64,000 nucleotides of DNA. Source: Pseudomonas fluorescens. GTDB taxonomy: Bacteria; Pseudomonadota; Gammaproteobacteria; Pseudomonadales; Pseudomonadaceae. This document shows positions 1 to 7,779 of this stretch, in pieces. The DNA is taken from NCBI RefSeq assembly GCF_902497745.1, contig NZ_CABVHJ010000005.1, forward strand, positions 1 to 64,000. The letters run 5' to 3'. A program made the position numbers and the translations under genes. Position 1 is the first letter of the stretch. Every line of letters starts with the position of its first letter. The notes below the pieces were generated by a model. It was not told where the DNA came from. It searched no databases and worked only from the letters and a program-made list of their open reading frames with translations.

Positions 1-150
1 CCCTTTGGGAGAGGGCTAGGGTGAGGGGCTTTTGATCTACTTCAGAATCTGAGTCCAACTCGGTATTGCACGTCGGCGTATCTCTCGCAATCACCTCGGT
101 CAGTCCCCTCTCCCTCTGGGAGAGGGCTAGGGTGAGGGTTGGCTTTTGGC
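1..150. repeat. Dispersed composite repeat (CCTCACCCTAGCCCTCTCCC family)
   Basis: Two copies of a GGGAGAGGG-CTAGGGTGAGGG motif (about 7-32 and 116-139) enclose about 85 bp. On the reverse strand the enclosed part resembles the cores of the repeats at 13305-13626 and 54538-54715 (GATACGCCGAC...ATACCGAGTTGGACTC). It is intergenic, with no coding signal. The family is common between Pseudomonas genes; its mobility is inferred only from its dispersal. Confidence 0.75.
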
Positions 151-234
151 TGTTTAAATCTGTGCCAGATAACCAGAACCTTCCCACAAGGTTTTCAGGT
201 TGTCCGTCGGACGTGCGCTCTCTAGGCTCTGGTT

Positions 235-422
235 GTCGCTGAAGACTCAGCGATCGGGAGGTGAGATTCCCGGTTATTGAATTTGGAAACCTGCACAAGC
301 CCCTCCATAATCGCCGCCAGCTCATGCTGTCAGCAGTTTTTTATGGCGGCTATGTACGGGCGGACTTTTGTCCGGCCGGGTTGGTTTCCTTACCGGTAAT
401 CTCACTCCGTACATAGTTGCCA
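235..422 (+). ncRNA. Candidate structured RNA leader upstream of the DUF6124-type gene
   Basis: The stretch before the small gene at 480 holds several stable inverted repeats. 236-242 pairs with 247-253 (7 bp, 4-nt loop). 255-259 pairs with 268-272. 344-359 pairs with 407-422 in a 16-bp stem with two G-U pairs, and encloses two further hairpins (361-365 with 370-374, a UUUU loop; 376-379 with 393-396). The last set forms a three-way-junction-like fold ending about 58 nt before the start codon. No start codon or terminator lies inside the closing stem. This is seen by eye only; a cis-acting leader and an independent small RNA are both possible. Confidence 0.4.
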
Positions 423-479
423 CCTCATTTCTCGAGTGAGATCGGAAATGAATGGCGTCAGTTCATAAGGAAATTTTCC

Positions 480-836
480 ATGGATAAATTGATACCTGAC
501 CCACCCCTCGATACCCCACTCGAAGACGCCATCCGCGCCGACGACCAGATCAAAACCCGCGAAGCCATCAAGCGCGCCCTGGATTTCTACCTCAGCCCTG
601 ACCCGGTCAAGCCCCGGCAGCCCAGCACGATGTTCCTGATCCAGCCGAACATCGACACCGAAAGCCTGCTGGCGCATGCCTGTGAGTCACTGGCGTCGGC
701 GAACACGTTAACCGGTAACTTTGCCGATCAGTTGGGCCGGCCCGAGCGGAATACGGCGCTGGCGATTCAGCAGATCATCATGCTGGCCGAGCTGGCGGTG
801 AATCGGGCGCTGGATCGGGTTGATCCGCAGACCTGA
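480..836 (+). CDS. DUF6124-type small protein, function unknown
   Basis: 118 residues. I chose ATG 480 because AAGGAAA sits about 6 nt upstream; an in-frame TTG at 417 would start inside the closing stem of the structured leader. The N-terminus MDKLIPDPPLDTP, the central F-x-IQPNIDTESLLAHACESL and the C-terminal helix ending in a VNRALD-type motif match my memory of the Pseudomonas DUF6124 (DUF3077-like) small proteins, which usually occur in several copies per genome. There is no signal peptide or membrane segment, and it is mostly helical. Function is unknown. The elaborate leader suggests post-transcriptional control. Confidence 0.7.
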   Translation: MDKLIPDPPLDTPLEDAIRADDQIKTREAIKRALDFYLSPDPVKPRQPSTMFLIQPNIDTESLLAHACESLASANTLTGNFADQLGRPERNTALAIQQIIMLAELAVNRALDRVDPQT

Positions 837-852
837 AACCGCGTTATCGTTC

Positions 853-920
853 TTCGCGAGCAAGCTCGCTCCCACAGGTGGAATGCATTTCAAACTGTGG
901 GAGCGAGCCTGCTCGCGAAG
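853..920. repeat. REPIN-type inverted repeat pair (GTGGGAGCGAGC family)
   Basis: Two copies of the 20-25 bp palindromic motif TTCGCGAGCAAGCTCGCTCC face each other across a short spacer. It lies between the stop of the DUF6124-type gene and the convergent terminator. This is the doublet form of REP sequences spread by RAYT transposases in fluorescent pseudomonads; no RAYT gene is in the window. Confidence 0.85.
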
Positions 921-952
921 ACGGTGGTTCATCCACAGCAAATCCCAGGCAC

Positions 953-989
953 AAAAAAACCGCCGATCATTCACCGATCGGCGGTTTTT
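953..989. terminator. Bidirectional intrinsic terminator
   Basis: A 9-bp perfect stem (960-968 with 976-984, CCGCCGATC/GATCGGCGG) is flanked by an A-run on the left and a T-run on the right. It lies between the DUF6124-type gene and the convergent SIMPL gene and can end transcription from either side. Confidence 0.85.
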
Positions 990-1007
990 CATTCAGCCCA
1001 GATCAAA

Positions 1008-1724
1008 TCACTGCATCAACACTTCAATCGAGCCATCAGCCGTCATGCTCACCTGGCTGGTGCCCGCTTCAACTTCCGGCGTCACCGGCGCCGAATCCAT
1101 GGCCGCCGCTTTCATCATCATCGGTGCGCGCAGGTACGGCTGTGGATAACCATTGCTGTTGAGGTTCAGGTTGACGATTTTGTAGCCTTTGCCGCCCAGT
1201 GCATCGGTGGCCAGTTGGGCGCGGGCCTTGAAGGCGATTACGGCTTCTTTGAGCAGGGCGTCTTCACTGGATTTGCGGGTCGGGTCGGCGATGGCGAAGT
1301 CCATGCCGCCCATTTTCAGGTCGCCGAGCAGTTCGCCAGTGAGTTTGGACAGGGCGGCGAAGTCAGAGCTTTCCAGGCGCAGTTCGGCGCGTTCACGCCA
1401 GCCGGTGATCTTCTGGCCTTTGGTGTCGTAGATCGGGTAGCTGTTGCGGCTGCCTTGGCGCAGGGTGATGTCTTTGACTTGCTTGGCCTGAGCCAGGGCC
1501 TTGTTCATGGTGGTGCTGACGTCGGCGGCGAGTTTCGCCGGGTCGGTGTTTTGCTCTTCGGTGTAAAGGGTGACGATCATCAGGTCGCGGGCGACTTCCG
1601 TGCTGACTTCGGCGCGCAGGGAAATCTGGTTGTAGTGCAGCTCATCGGCGGCCAGGGCCGGAAGGCTGGCGATGCTGCCGACGGTCAGGGCGAGAAGGGC
1701 GGCGCTGCGGCGAAATGTGTGCAT
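1008..1724 (-). CDS. Periplasmic SIMPL (DUF541) domain protein
   Basis: 238 residues. The start at 1724 is preceded by AGGAG; the longer reading to 1778 lacks this and would bury the signal peptide. The N-terminus MHTFRRSAALLALTVGSIASLPALA is a typical Sec signal cleaved before ADELHYN. The rest is the SIMPL/DUF541 fold: LRAEVSTEVARDLMIVTLYTEEQ, then a central W-R-x-x-A-E-L segment and a YKIVNLNL-N-x-x-GY-PQPYLRA region. Homologues in enterobacteria (YggE type) are linked to oxidative-stress tolerance, but the biochemical role is unknown. It is monocistronic, convergent with the upstream gene, and ends in the shared terminator. Confidence 0.85.
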   Translation of the reverse strand: MHTFRRSAALLALTVGSIASLPALAADELHYNQISLRAEVSTEVARDLMIVTLYTEEQNTDPAKLAADVSTTMNKALAQAKQVKDITLRQGSRNSYPIYDTKGQKITGWRERAELRLESSDFAALSKLTGELLGDLKMGGMDFAIADPTRKSSEDALLKEAVIAFKARAQLATDALGGKGYKIVNLNLNSNGYPQPYLRAPMMMKAAAMDSAPVTPEVEAGTSQVSMTADGSIEVLMQ

Positions 1725-1851
1725 GAAAGCTCCTTGATGAGGGCGCAGGTGATGGTTCGGGGGCCTGCGTGAAACCATCAGACTCTAGCTTTTATGATCC
1801 GGTTCGCCCAGTTACAACTTCTATACACATCGCCGGGGCTGCTGCTCAGCC

Positions 1852-1920
1852 CTTCGCGAGTAGGCTCACTGCCACCTTTGAAATGCATTCTCCCTGTGGG
1901 AGCGAGCTTGCTCGCGAAGA
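1852..1920. repeat. REPIN-type pair, left half degenerate
   Basis: The right half is a full GTGGGAGCGAGCTTGCTCGC motif. The left half (CTTCGCGAGTAGGCTCACTGCC) has decayed. It lies in the divergent region between the SIMPL gene and roxS. Confidence 0.75.
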
Positions 1921-2040
1921 GGCCCTTATAGCCGCCGAAGATGTTTTCGCCATGTGGTCGTTTGCCGCACTTTCGCCTCTCAAGGCCGCGCGTTGGTTAT
2001 ACTCCGTGCGATCCGCCTGGAGCGCTCATCAGGAGAGCTC

Positions 2041-3303
2041 ATGCTCGCCCCCGTACAACTGACTTCCGCCACTCGCCAGAACCTCTGGCGGCTGACTTTC
2101 ATCCGCACGCTGGTGCTCGCCGCGCAGGCCGGCTCCGTTGGCCTGGCCTACTGGCTGCAATTGTTGCCGTTGCCGTGGGTGCAACTGGCGATGACCCTTG
2201 GCTGCTCGACGCTGCTATGCGTGTTTACCGCGGTGCGTTTGCGTACCTCGTGGCCAGTGACCGAACTCGAATATGCGCTGCAACTGGCCTGCGATCTGGT
2301 GATCCACAGTGCGCTGCTGTATTTCTCCGGCGGTTCGACCAATCCGTTTGTTTCCTACTATCTGGTGCCGCTGACCATCGCTGCGGTGACGTTGCCGTGG
2401 CGCTATTCGGTGATCTTGTCCGGCATCGCGCTGGCGTTGTACACGGTGATGCTGACGCGCTTCTATCCGCTGGAAACCCTGCCGGTCGCCCGCGAGAACC
2501 TGCAGATCTACGGCATGTGGTTGAGCTTCGCACTGGCAGCGGCGGTGATCACCTTCTTCGCTGCGCGCATGGCTGAAGAGCTGCGCCGTCAGGAAGAATT
2601 GCGCGCGATCCGTCGTGAAGAAGGCCTGCGCGATCAGCAATTACTGGCCGTCGCCACTCAAGCTGCTGGTGCCGCCCATGAACTCGGCACACCGCTGGCG
2701 ACCATGAGCGTGTTGCTCAAGGAAATGCAGCAGGACCATCCTGACCCGATGCTGCAGGATGATCTGAAGGTGCTGCAAGATCAGGTCAAACTCTGCAAGG
2801 AGACCTTGCAGCAACTGGTTCGCGCTGCCGAAGCCAACCGACGTCTTGCCGTCGAGATGCAGGACGTCACCGACTGGCTCGACGAAGCGCTGAATCGCTG
2901 GCACCTGATGCGTCCGGAAGCCAGTTATCGCTTCCACCGTCTCGGCCAGGGTACGGTGCCGCGCATGGCGCCGCCGCCGGATCTGACTCAGGCGCTGTTG
3001 AATCTGCTCAACAACGCCGCCGATGCCTGCCCGGAAAACCTCAAAGTGACCCTGGACTGGGATGTCGAGAACCTGACCATCAGCATTCGTGACCACGGCG
3101 CTGGTGTGCCGTTGGCCATCGCTGAACAGATCGGCAAACCGTTTTTTACCACCAAGGGCAAAGGTTTCGGCCTGGGCCTGTTTTTGAGCAAGGCCAGCGT
3201 GACACGCGCCGGCGGCTCAGTGAAACTCTATAGTCATGAGGAAGGCGGCACGCTCACCGAGCTGCGCCTGCCCCACGGCGCCCGAGGAGACCAACATGAG
3301 TGA
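2041..3303 (+). CDS. roxS: Redox-sensing histidine kinase RoxS (RegB/PrrB family)
   Basis: 420 residues; ATG 2041 follows AGGAG. About six N-terminal membrane segments (residues 15-175) contain the quinone-binding signature GGSTNPF at 97-103. The H-box AAGAAHELGTPLA puts the phosphorylated His at 213. Cys252 in VKLCKETLQQL sits at the place of the RegB redox cysteine. The N-box (LLNLLNNAADA) and G-box (GKGFGLGLFLS) follow. In RegB-type kinases the ubiquinone pool and the cysteine tune kinase activity; in Pseudomonas RoxS controls terminal oxidases such as the cyanide-insensitive oxidase. It overlaps roxR by 8 nt, so the two are translationally coupled. Confidence 0.93.
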   Translation: MLAPVQLTSATRQNLWRLTFIRTLVLAAQAGSVGLAYWLQLLPLPWVQLAMTLGCSTLLCVFTAVRLRTSWPVTELEYALQLACDLVIHSALLYFSGGSTNPFVSYYLVPLTIAAVTLPWRYSVILSGIALALYTVMLTRFYPLETLPVARENLQIYGMWLSFALAAAVITFFAARMAEELRRQEELRAIRREEGLRDQQLLAVATQAAGAAHELGTPLATMSVLLKEMQQDHPDPMLQDDLKVLQDQVKLCKETLQQLVRAAEANRRLAVEMQDVTDWLDEALNRWHLMRPEASYRFHRLGQGTVPRMAPPPDLTQALLNLLNNAADACPENLKVTLDWDVENLTISIRDHGAGVPLAIAEQIGKPFFTTKGKGFGLGLFLSKASVTRAGGSVKLYSHEEGGTLTELRLPHGARGDQHE

Positions 3304-3856
3304 CGAAATCCAAGTCGAAGGCGAAGAACTGCCGCATTTGCTGCTGGTCGATGACGACGCAACGTTCACCCGAGTGATGGCCCGTGCCATGGCTCGCCGT
3401 GGCTTCCGCGTCAGCACAGCAGGTTCCGCCGAAGAAGGCCTGACCATCGCCCAGGCCGATCTGCCTGATTACGCCGCGCTCGATCTGAAAATGGACGGCG
3501 ATTCCGGTCTGGTGCTGCTGCCCAAGCTGCTGGAGCTGGACCCGGAAATGCGCGTGGTGATTCTCACGGGCTATTCGAGCATTGCCACCGCGGTCGAAGC
3601 GATCAAGCGCGGCGCCTGCAATTACCTGTGCAAACCGGCCGATGCCGACGACGTGCTGGCCGCGTTGCTGTCCGAGCACGCCGACCTCGACAGTCTGGTG
3701 CCGGAAAACCCGATGTCGGTTGACCGCTTGCAGTGGGAACACATCCAGCGCGTGCTCACCGAGCACGAAGGCAATATCTCCGCCACTGCCCGCGCCCTGG
3801 GCATGCACCGCCGTACCCTGCAGCGCAAACTGCAGAAGCGCCCGGTTCGTCGCTGA
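3296..3856 (+). CDS. roxR: Response regulator RoxR (RegA/ActR family)
   Basis: 186 residues starting inside the end of roxS (ATG 3296 after GAGGAG). The receiver domain has the acidic pocket (DDD 19-21), phospho-acceptor Asp63 in ALDLKMDGDSG, and Lys113 in the LCKPADADD stretch. The C-terminal Fis-type helix-turn-helix (NISATARALGMHRRTLQRKLQKR) is nearly the invariant RegA/PrrA DNA-binding helix. It acts as the transcription factor of the RoxSR pair, controlling respiratory-chain genes according to redox state. It is followed by a strong terminator. Confidence 0.93.
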   Translation: MSDEIQVEGEELPHLLLVDDDATFTRVMARAMARRGFRVSTAGSAEEGLTIAQADLPDYAALDLKMDGDSGLVLLPKLLELDPEMRVVILTGYSSIATAVEAIKRGACNYLCKPADADDVLAALLSEHADLDSLVPENPMSVDRLQWEHIQRVLTEHEGNISATARALGMHRRTLQRKLQKRPVRR

Positions 3857-3894
3857 ACCTGCGCTGAACGACTATCGCCAGCCCTCGCGATAAA

Positions 3895-3935
3895 ACGCAC
3901 CGATCATCTATGATCGGTGCGTGTCTGTTCTTTTC
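3895..3935 (+). terminator. Intrinsic terminator of roxSR
   Basis: A 12-bp perfect stem (3895-3906 with 3911-3922, ACGCACCGATCA) with a 4-nt loop is followed by the T-rich tract GTCTGTTCTTTT. It separates roxR from the ABC gene that starts at 3953. Confidence 0.85.
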
Positions 3936-3952
3936 TATATCGAGCCTTATCC

Positions 3953-5680
3953 ATGAATCAGAACGCTGAATATTCCGCGGTCAACGATGCTGTGCGCGGA
4001 CAGTTTTTTCGCAAGGTGTGGGCGATGACCACGCCTTACTGGCGCAGCGAAGAGAAGGGCAAGGCCTGGACATTGCTGATTGCCGTGATCGCGCTGTCGC
4101 TGTTCAGCGTGGCGATTTCGGTGTGGATCAACAGTTGGTACAAGGATTTCTACAATGCGCTGCAGAAGAAGGACGACGCGGCGTTCTGGCAATTGATCCT
4201 GTATTTCTGCGGGATTGCCACGGTGGCGATCCTTGGGGCGGTGTATCGCCTCTATCTGACGCAGATGCTGACGATTCGCTGGCGGGCGTGGCTGACCGAA
4301 AACCACTTCAAGCGCTGGCTCGGCCACAAGAACTACTATCAACTGGAGCAGGGCGGTTACACCGATAACCCGGACCAGCGGATTTCCGAAGACCTCAATA
4401 CCTTTACCGCCAACACCTTGAGTCTGGGCCTCGGGCTGATCCGCACTGTGGTCAGTCTGGTGTCGTTCTCGATCATTTTGTGGGGCGTGTCGGGCAGCAT
4501 TGAAGTGTTCGGCATCGAGATTCCCGGCTACATGTTCTGGTGTGCGCTGATTTATGCAGCTGTCGGCAGTTGGCTGACGCACCTGATCGGTCGACGCTTG
4601 ATCGGCCTGAACAACCAACAACAACGTTTCGAAGCGGACCTGCGCTTTTCCATGGTGCGCGTACGCGAGAACGCCGAAAGCATTGCCTTGTACAACGGCG
4701 AGCCGAATGAAAATCGTCGTTTGAGCAGCCGTTTCGGGCTGGTCTGGCACAACTTCTGGGACATCATGCGTGTGTCCAAACGCCTGACGTTCTTCACTTC
4801 CGGCTACGGCCAGATCGCCATTATTTTCCCTTTCATCGTGGCTGCGCCGCGTTATCTGGCGGGCAAGATCGAACTGGGCGAACTGATGCAGATCAACTCG
4901 GCGTTCGGCAACGTACAGGAGAACTTCAGTTGGTTCATCAGCGCGTATTCGGATCTGGCCGCGTGGCGCGCGACGTGTGATCGTCTACTGAGTTTCCGCC
5001 AGGCCATGAGCGATAACGAAGAGCGCATCCCGGCCATCGATGTGCAGAATCAGGGCAGCGAATTGAAGGTACACAACCTCGGTCTGGATCTGGCCGACGG
5101 TCGTCATTTGCTGACCAGCGCCGACATGACCGTCGAAGCGGGTGAGCGAGTGATGCTCAGCGGGCGTTCGGGCAGCGGCAAGTCGACGCTGTTGCGGGCG
5201 ATGGGGCATTTGTGGCCGGCGGGGCACGGCAACATTCGTCTGCCGGCGGCGCGTTACCTGTTCCTGCCGCAGAAACCGTATCTGCCGATCGGCACCCTGC
5301 GCGAAGCGCTGAGTTATCCACAACCGGGTGACACTTACGCGCCGGAACGTTATGCACAAGTGCTGGAAACCTGCCGCCTACCGCATCTGGTCGCGCGGCT
5401 GGACGAGGCTAATCATTGGCAACGCATGCTCTCGCCGGGCGAACAGCAACGCTTGGCTTTCGCCCGCGCAATGCTTTACGCGCCGCAATGGCTGTACATG
5501 GACGAAGCCACTTCGGCGATGGACGAGGAAGACGAAGCGACGCTGTATCAGGCACTGATCGATCAGTTGCCGGGTCTGAGCATTGTCAGCGTCGGCCATC
5601 GCAGCAGTTTGAAACGCTTCCATCCACGGCATGTACGGATCGACAGCGGTCATTTGGTTGAACAGACCGTAACCGCCTGA
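3953..5680 (+). CDS. Fused ABC transporter, SbmA/BacA-like membrane domain plus ATPase (YddA type)
   Basis: 575 residues; I chose ATG 3953 because the upstream in-frame start would lie inside the roxR terminator stem. The N-terminal half is an ABC_membrane_2/SbmA-BacA-like domain (WRSEEKGKAWTLLI, SVWINSWYKDFYNALQKKD, then LTENHFKRWLGHKNYYQLE). The C-terminal ATPase has Walker [10 protein letters not shown] near 405, a shortened signature SPGEQQRLAFARA near 494, and Walker B WLYMDEATSAMDEED near 515. Relatives include YddA and long-chain acyl or cobalamin exporters. The substrate cannot be told from sequence. A REP pair follows the stop codon. Confidence 0.85.
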   Translation: MNQNAEYSAVNDAVRGQFFRKVWAMTTPYWRSEEKGKAWTLLIAVIALSLFSVAISVWINSWYKDFYNALQKKDDAAFWQLILYFCGIATVAILGAVYRLYLTQMLTIRWRAWLTENHFKRWLGHKNYYQLEQGGYTDNPDQRISEDLNTFTANTLSLGLGLIRTVVSLVSFSIILWGVSGSIEVFGIEIPGYMFWCALIYAAVGSWLTHLIGRRLIGLNNQQQRFEADLRFSMVRVRENAESIALYNGEPNENRRLSSRFGLVWHNFWDIMRVSKRLTFFTSGYGQIAIIFPFIVAAPRYLAGKIELGELMQINSAFGNVQENFSWFISAYSDLAAWRATCDRLLSFRQAMSDNEERIPAIDVQNQGSELKVHNLGLDLADGRHLLTSADMTVEAGERVMLSGRSGSGKSTLLRAMGHLWPAGHGNIRLPAARYLFLPQKPYLPIGTLREALSYPQPGDTYAPERYAQVLETCRLPHLVARLDEANHWQRMLSPGEQQRLAFARAMLYAPQWLYMDEATSAMDEEDEATLYQALIDQLPGLSIVSVGHRSSLKRFHPRHVRIDSGHLVEQTVTA

Positions 5681-5693
5681 CGCCACGGATCCC

Positions 5694-5774
5694 TTGTAGG
5701 AGCTGCCGAAGGCTGCGATCTTTTGATTTTAAAGATCAAAATAAAAAGATCGCAGCCTTCGGCAGCTCCTACAG
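5694..5774. repeat. REP-type inverted repeat (TGTAGGAGCTGCCGAAGG family)
   Basis: Two inverted copies of a roughly 27-bp motif (TGTAGGAGCTGCCGAAGGCT...) face each other across an AT-rich centre. Because the arms are long and perfect, the transcript would form a stable hairpin. Copies also occur at 10227 and 31502, and a solo half at 37589. Confidence 0.85.
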
Positions 5775-5783
5775 GAACGTCGT

Positions 5784-5803
5784 GTTGGCAGTGATCGTAC
5801 AAC
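5784..5803 (-). promoter_or_regulatory. Candidate operator of the FadR-type regulator (autoregulatory site)
   Basis: Read on the minus strand this is GTTGTACGATCACTGCCAAC, matching 16 of 20 positions of the palindromic site in the kdgD promoter (7702-7721). It ends 43 nt before the regulator's start codon. A shared site at these two places is what an autoregulated local repressor would leave. Confidence 0.55.
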
Positions 5804-5846
5804 CCGCTTGAGCTATCATGCCTCCAAGCCGAATTTTCGAGACAAG

Positions 5847-6602
5847 ATGCACACCATGGAAAACCTGATCGAAACCCCGCGTCTCCCGCGCAAGCGCCGC
5901 AGCCTGGCCCAGGAACTGGTGACGGTGCTGAGCGAGCAGATCCGCGATGGCCTGCTCAAGCGCGGTGACAAACTGCCCACCGAGTCGGCGATCATGGAAG
6001 CCCATGGCGTCAGCCGCACGGTCGTGCGCGAAGCGATTTCGCGTTTGCAGGCTGCAGGGCAAGTGGAAACCCGCCACGGCATCGGCACCTTCGTGCTCGA
6101 CACGCCGAGCCCGAGTGGCTTCCGCATCGACCCGGCCACCGTCGTCACCCTGCGTGACGTGTTGGCGATTCTCGAATTGCGCATCAGTCTCGAAGTCGAG
6201 TCTGCCGGCCTTGCCGCGCAACGTCGCAGCGCCGAGCAACTGGCGACCATGCGTGCCGCCCTCGATGCACTCAACGAAAGCGCTGCCCACGCCAGTGATG
6301 CGGTCGCTTCGGACTTTGCGTTTCATCTGGAAATCGCCCTGTCCACCGGCAACCGTTATTTCACTGACATCATGACCCACCTGGGCACCAGCATCATTCC
6401 GCGCACGCGGCTGAACTCAGCGCGACTGGCCCATGATGATCAGCAGCACTACATGAGCCGCCTGAGCCGTGAACACGAAGAAATCTACGACGCGATTGCC
6501 CGTCAGGATTCCGATGCAGCGCGTGCGGCGATGCGTCTGCACCTGACCAACAGCCGTGAAAGACTGCGCCAGGCCCATGAAGAGGCACAGGCGCAGGGGT
6601 GA
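5847..6602 (+). CDS. FadR-subfamily GntR transcriptional regulator of the sugar-acid cluster
   Basis: 251 residues from ATG 5847 (an ATG three codons later is equally possible). The N-terminal winged helix (LAQELVTVLSEQIRDGLLKRGDKLPTES, then GVSRTVVREAISRLQAAGQVETRHGIGTFV) is followed by an all-helical FCD ligand domain with the D-x-x-FH metal-ligand motif (SDFAFHLEIALSTGN) and a late His (HEEIYDAIARQDSDAARAAMRLHL). FCD domains bind small carboxylates through a metal, which fits a glucarate/galactarate breakdown product. It sits upstream of that catabolic block, and its promoter carries the same operator as kdgD. It ends 7 nt from a convergent gene. Confidence 0.85.
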   Translation: MHTMENLIETPRLPRKRRSLAQELVTVLSEQIRDGLLKRGDKLPTESAIMEAHGVSRTVVREAISRLQAAGQVETRHGIGTFVLDTPSPSGFRIDPATVVTLRDVLAILELRISLEVESAGLAAQRRSAEQLATMRAALDALNESAAHASDAVASDFAFHLEIALSTGNRYFTDIMTHLGTSIIPRTRLNSARLAHDDQQHYMSRLSREHEEIYDAIARQDSDAARAAMRLHLTNSRERLRQAHEEAQAQG

Positions 6603-6609
6603 GGTTGGG

Positions 6610-6972
6610 TCAGTCTTTAAGCGTGATTTCCAATGGTAATGATTGCCGGACGTTGCCTGCTCTGTCGTTGGAGTACTGCAAGCGCGCGCTCTTGCCGGCG
6701 TTCAGCATTTTTTCAAATGGCGCTTTCGGGATTGCAAGCTCAACGGGTTTTCCAGCGGAGATTGAGGTCAGTTCGACGGAGCCTGACCACTCCTCAGCAC
6801 CGTCTGAGTCATACACTTTCAGTGTGATTTTGTCCCCTGCGGCCGCTTCTTGGAGGGCAGGCACTACCCCATGAGCAGGGTCAATCAAGTTATGTATGTA
6901 GAGGACGTCATCGATTGCTTCCTTAAGCACAGGTGCAGGCAGCATTTGGATAGCGAAACGTTTATCTGTCAT
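6610..6972 (-). CDS. Small protein of unknown function, Ig-like fold suspected (paralogue of 7103-7483)
   Basis: 120 residues; ATG 6972 follows AAGGA. Not recognised as a named family. It is acidic, has no signal peptide or membrane segment, and alternates short beta-strand-like stretches (DKITLKVYDSDG, WSGSVELTSI, KPVELAIPKAPFEKMLN, ARLQYSNDRAGN, LPLEITLKD). The last 45 residues align with the end of the gene at 7103-7483 (VELAIPK/IELQIPK, a terminal L-x-I-x-D). The pattern recalls single Ig-like modules of large Pseudomonas surface proteins, but that is a resemblance only. It stands on the opposite strand between the regulator and the catabolic operon. Confidence 0.6.
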   Translation of the reverse strand: MTDKRFAIQMLPAPVLKEAIDDVLYIHNLIDPAHGVVPALQEAAAGDKITLKVYDSDGAEEWSGSVELTSISAGKPVELAIPKAPFEKMLNAGKSARLQYSNDRAGNVRQSLPLEITLKD

Positions 6973-7102
6973 GTTCAAAATCCTTTTAATTGTCGAAACG
7001 AGCCGATGGCAGCTCAAGCTGATTAATGTTTGGATCGCGATTGCCTGGCACCTGTAAGAAATACCAGTTCCGACGAACGGTCACCGCTCCCGCACGACCA
7101 GT

Positions 7103-7483
7103 TCAGTCCTCGATCCGCAACCTCAACACCTCCGAAAACGGCTCCATACTCGACTCATCACAAAACTTGTAGCGCAATTCGACCTCCCTGTTCAGGTACG
7201 GACGCAGCACCTCTTTGGGGATCTGCAACTCGATCCCCGTCAGTTTTTCCATCTCGTCCTCGGCATCGTCCCAGGTGCCAGTGTCCACTTCTTCGCCTGC
7301 CCATTCCGGCTCTTCCGGGTCATCACCGAGAATCGGGTAAACGCTCCAGTTCGCTGGAAAATCGCTGGAATCCGGGACCTGCATGATCAATACATCGGGT
7401 AGCTCGGACAGCTGAAGGGTGAGGGTGTCAGAGGCAGAAGAGGCGATTTGCGCGAGGGTCGGGGCAGCATAATTCACGAACAT
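7103..7483 (-). CDS. Small acidic protein of unknown function, Ig-like fold suspected
   Basis: 126 residues; ATG 7483 follows AAGGAAA with 6-nt spacing. No signal peptide. A strongly acidic middle (DDPEEPEWAGEEVDTGTWDDAEDEMEKL) precedes IELQIPKEVLRPYLNREVELRYKFCDESS...VLRLRIED, which resembles both its neighbour at 6610-6972 and the last strands of Ig-like repeats in Pseudomonas surface proteins. It lies 130 bp upstream of the neighbour on the same strand, so the two may form one transcription unit. I cannot assign a function. Confidence 0.6.
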   Translation of the reverse strand: MFVNYAAPTLAQIASSASDTLTLQLSELPDVLIMQVPDSSDFPANWSVYPILGDDPEEPEWAGEEVDTGTWDDAEDEMEKLTGIELQIPKEVLRPYLNREVELRYKFCDESSMEPFSEVLRLRIED

Positions 7484-7683
7484 TTCGGTTTCCTTCGAAG
7501 GTCCGCCACGATCCTTCGTGGCAGTCGTCGCACCTTACCCGGCGTTTCTCCAACGCTCAGTAAACGAATCTTGACCAGACATTTCCGCGCTGTAACCCTT
7601 TAAATACGGGCTTTTGCGAGGAGTCCTGGCAAGCCTTAAACAATTTTGTCCGACAAAAAAACACCCACAACGATGAAATGCTG

Positions 7684-7723
7684 TTGACGGTTATTATTTA
7701 AGTTGTACGATGACCTACAACTT
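7684..7723 (+). promoter_or_regulatory. Candidate kdgD promoter with overlapping FadR-type operator
   Basis: TTGACG (7684-7689) and TACGAT (7706-7711) are spaced by 16 nt, like a sigma-70 promoter. A perfect inverted repeat AAGTTGTA/TACAACTT (7700-7707 and 7716-7723, 8-nt spacer) overlaps the -10 element, a repressor-like position. The rest of the 7484-7779 gap shows an AT-rich stretch and no other gene. Confidence 0.6.
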
Positions 7724-7779
7724 CAGCGAAGGCTGAACGGACCAATCACAAAAAACGTTGCTACCAGGGTGTTCGAATA

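Noticed and set aside
417-479. Longer reading of the DUF6124-type gene from TTG 417
   Set aside because: It starts inside the closing stem of the leader and lacks a ribosome-binding site, whereas ATG 480 has AAGGAAA.
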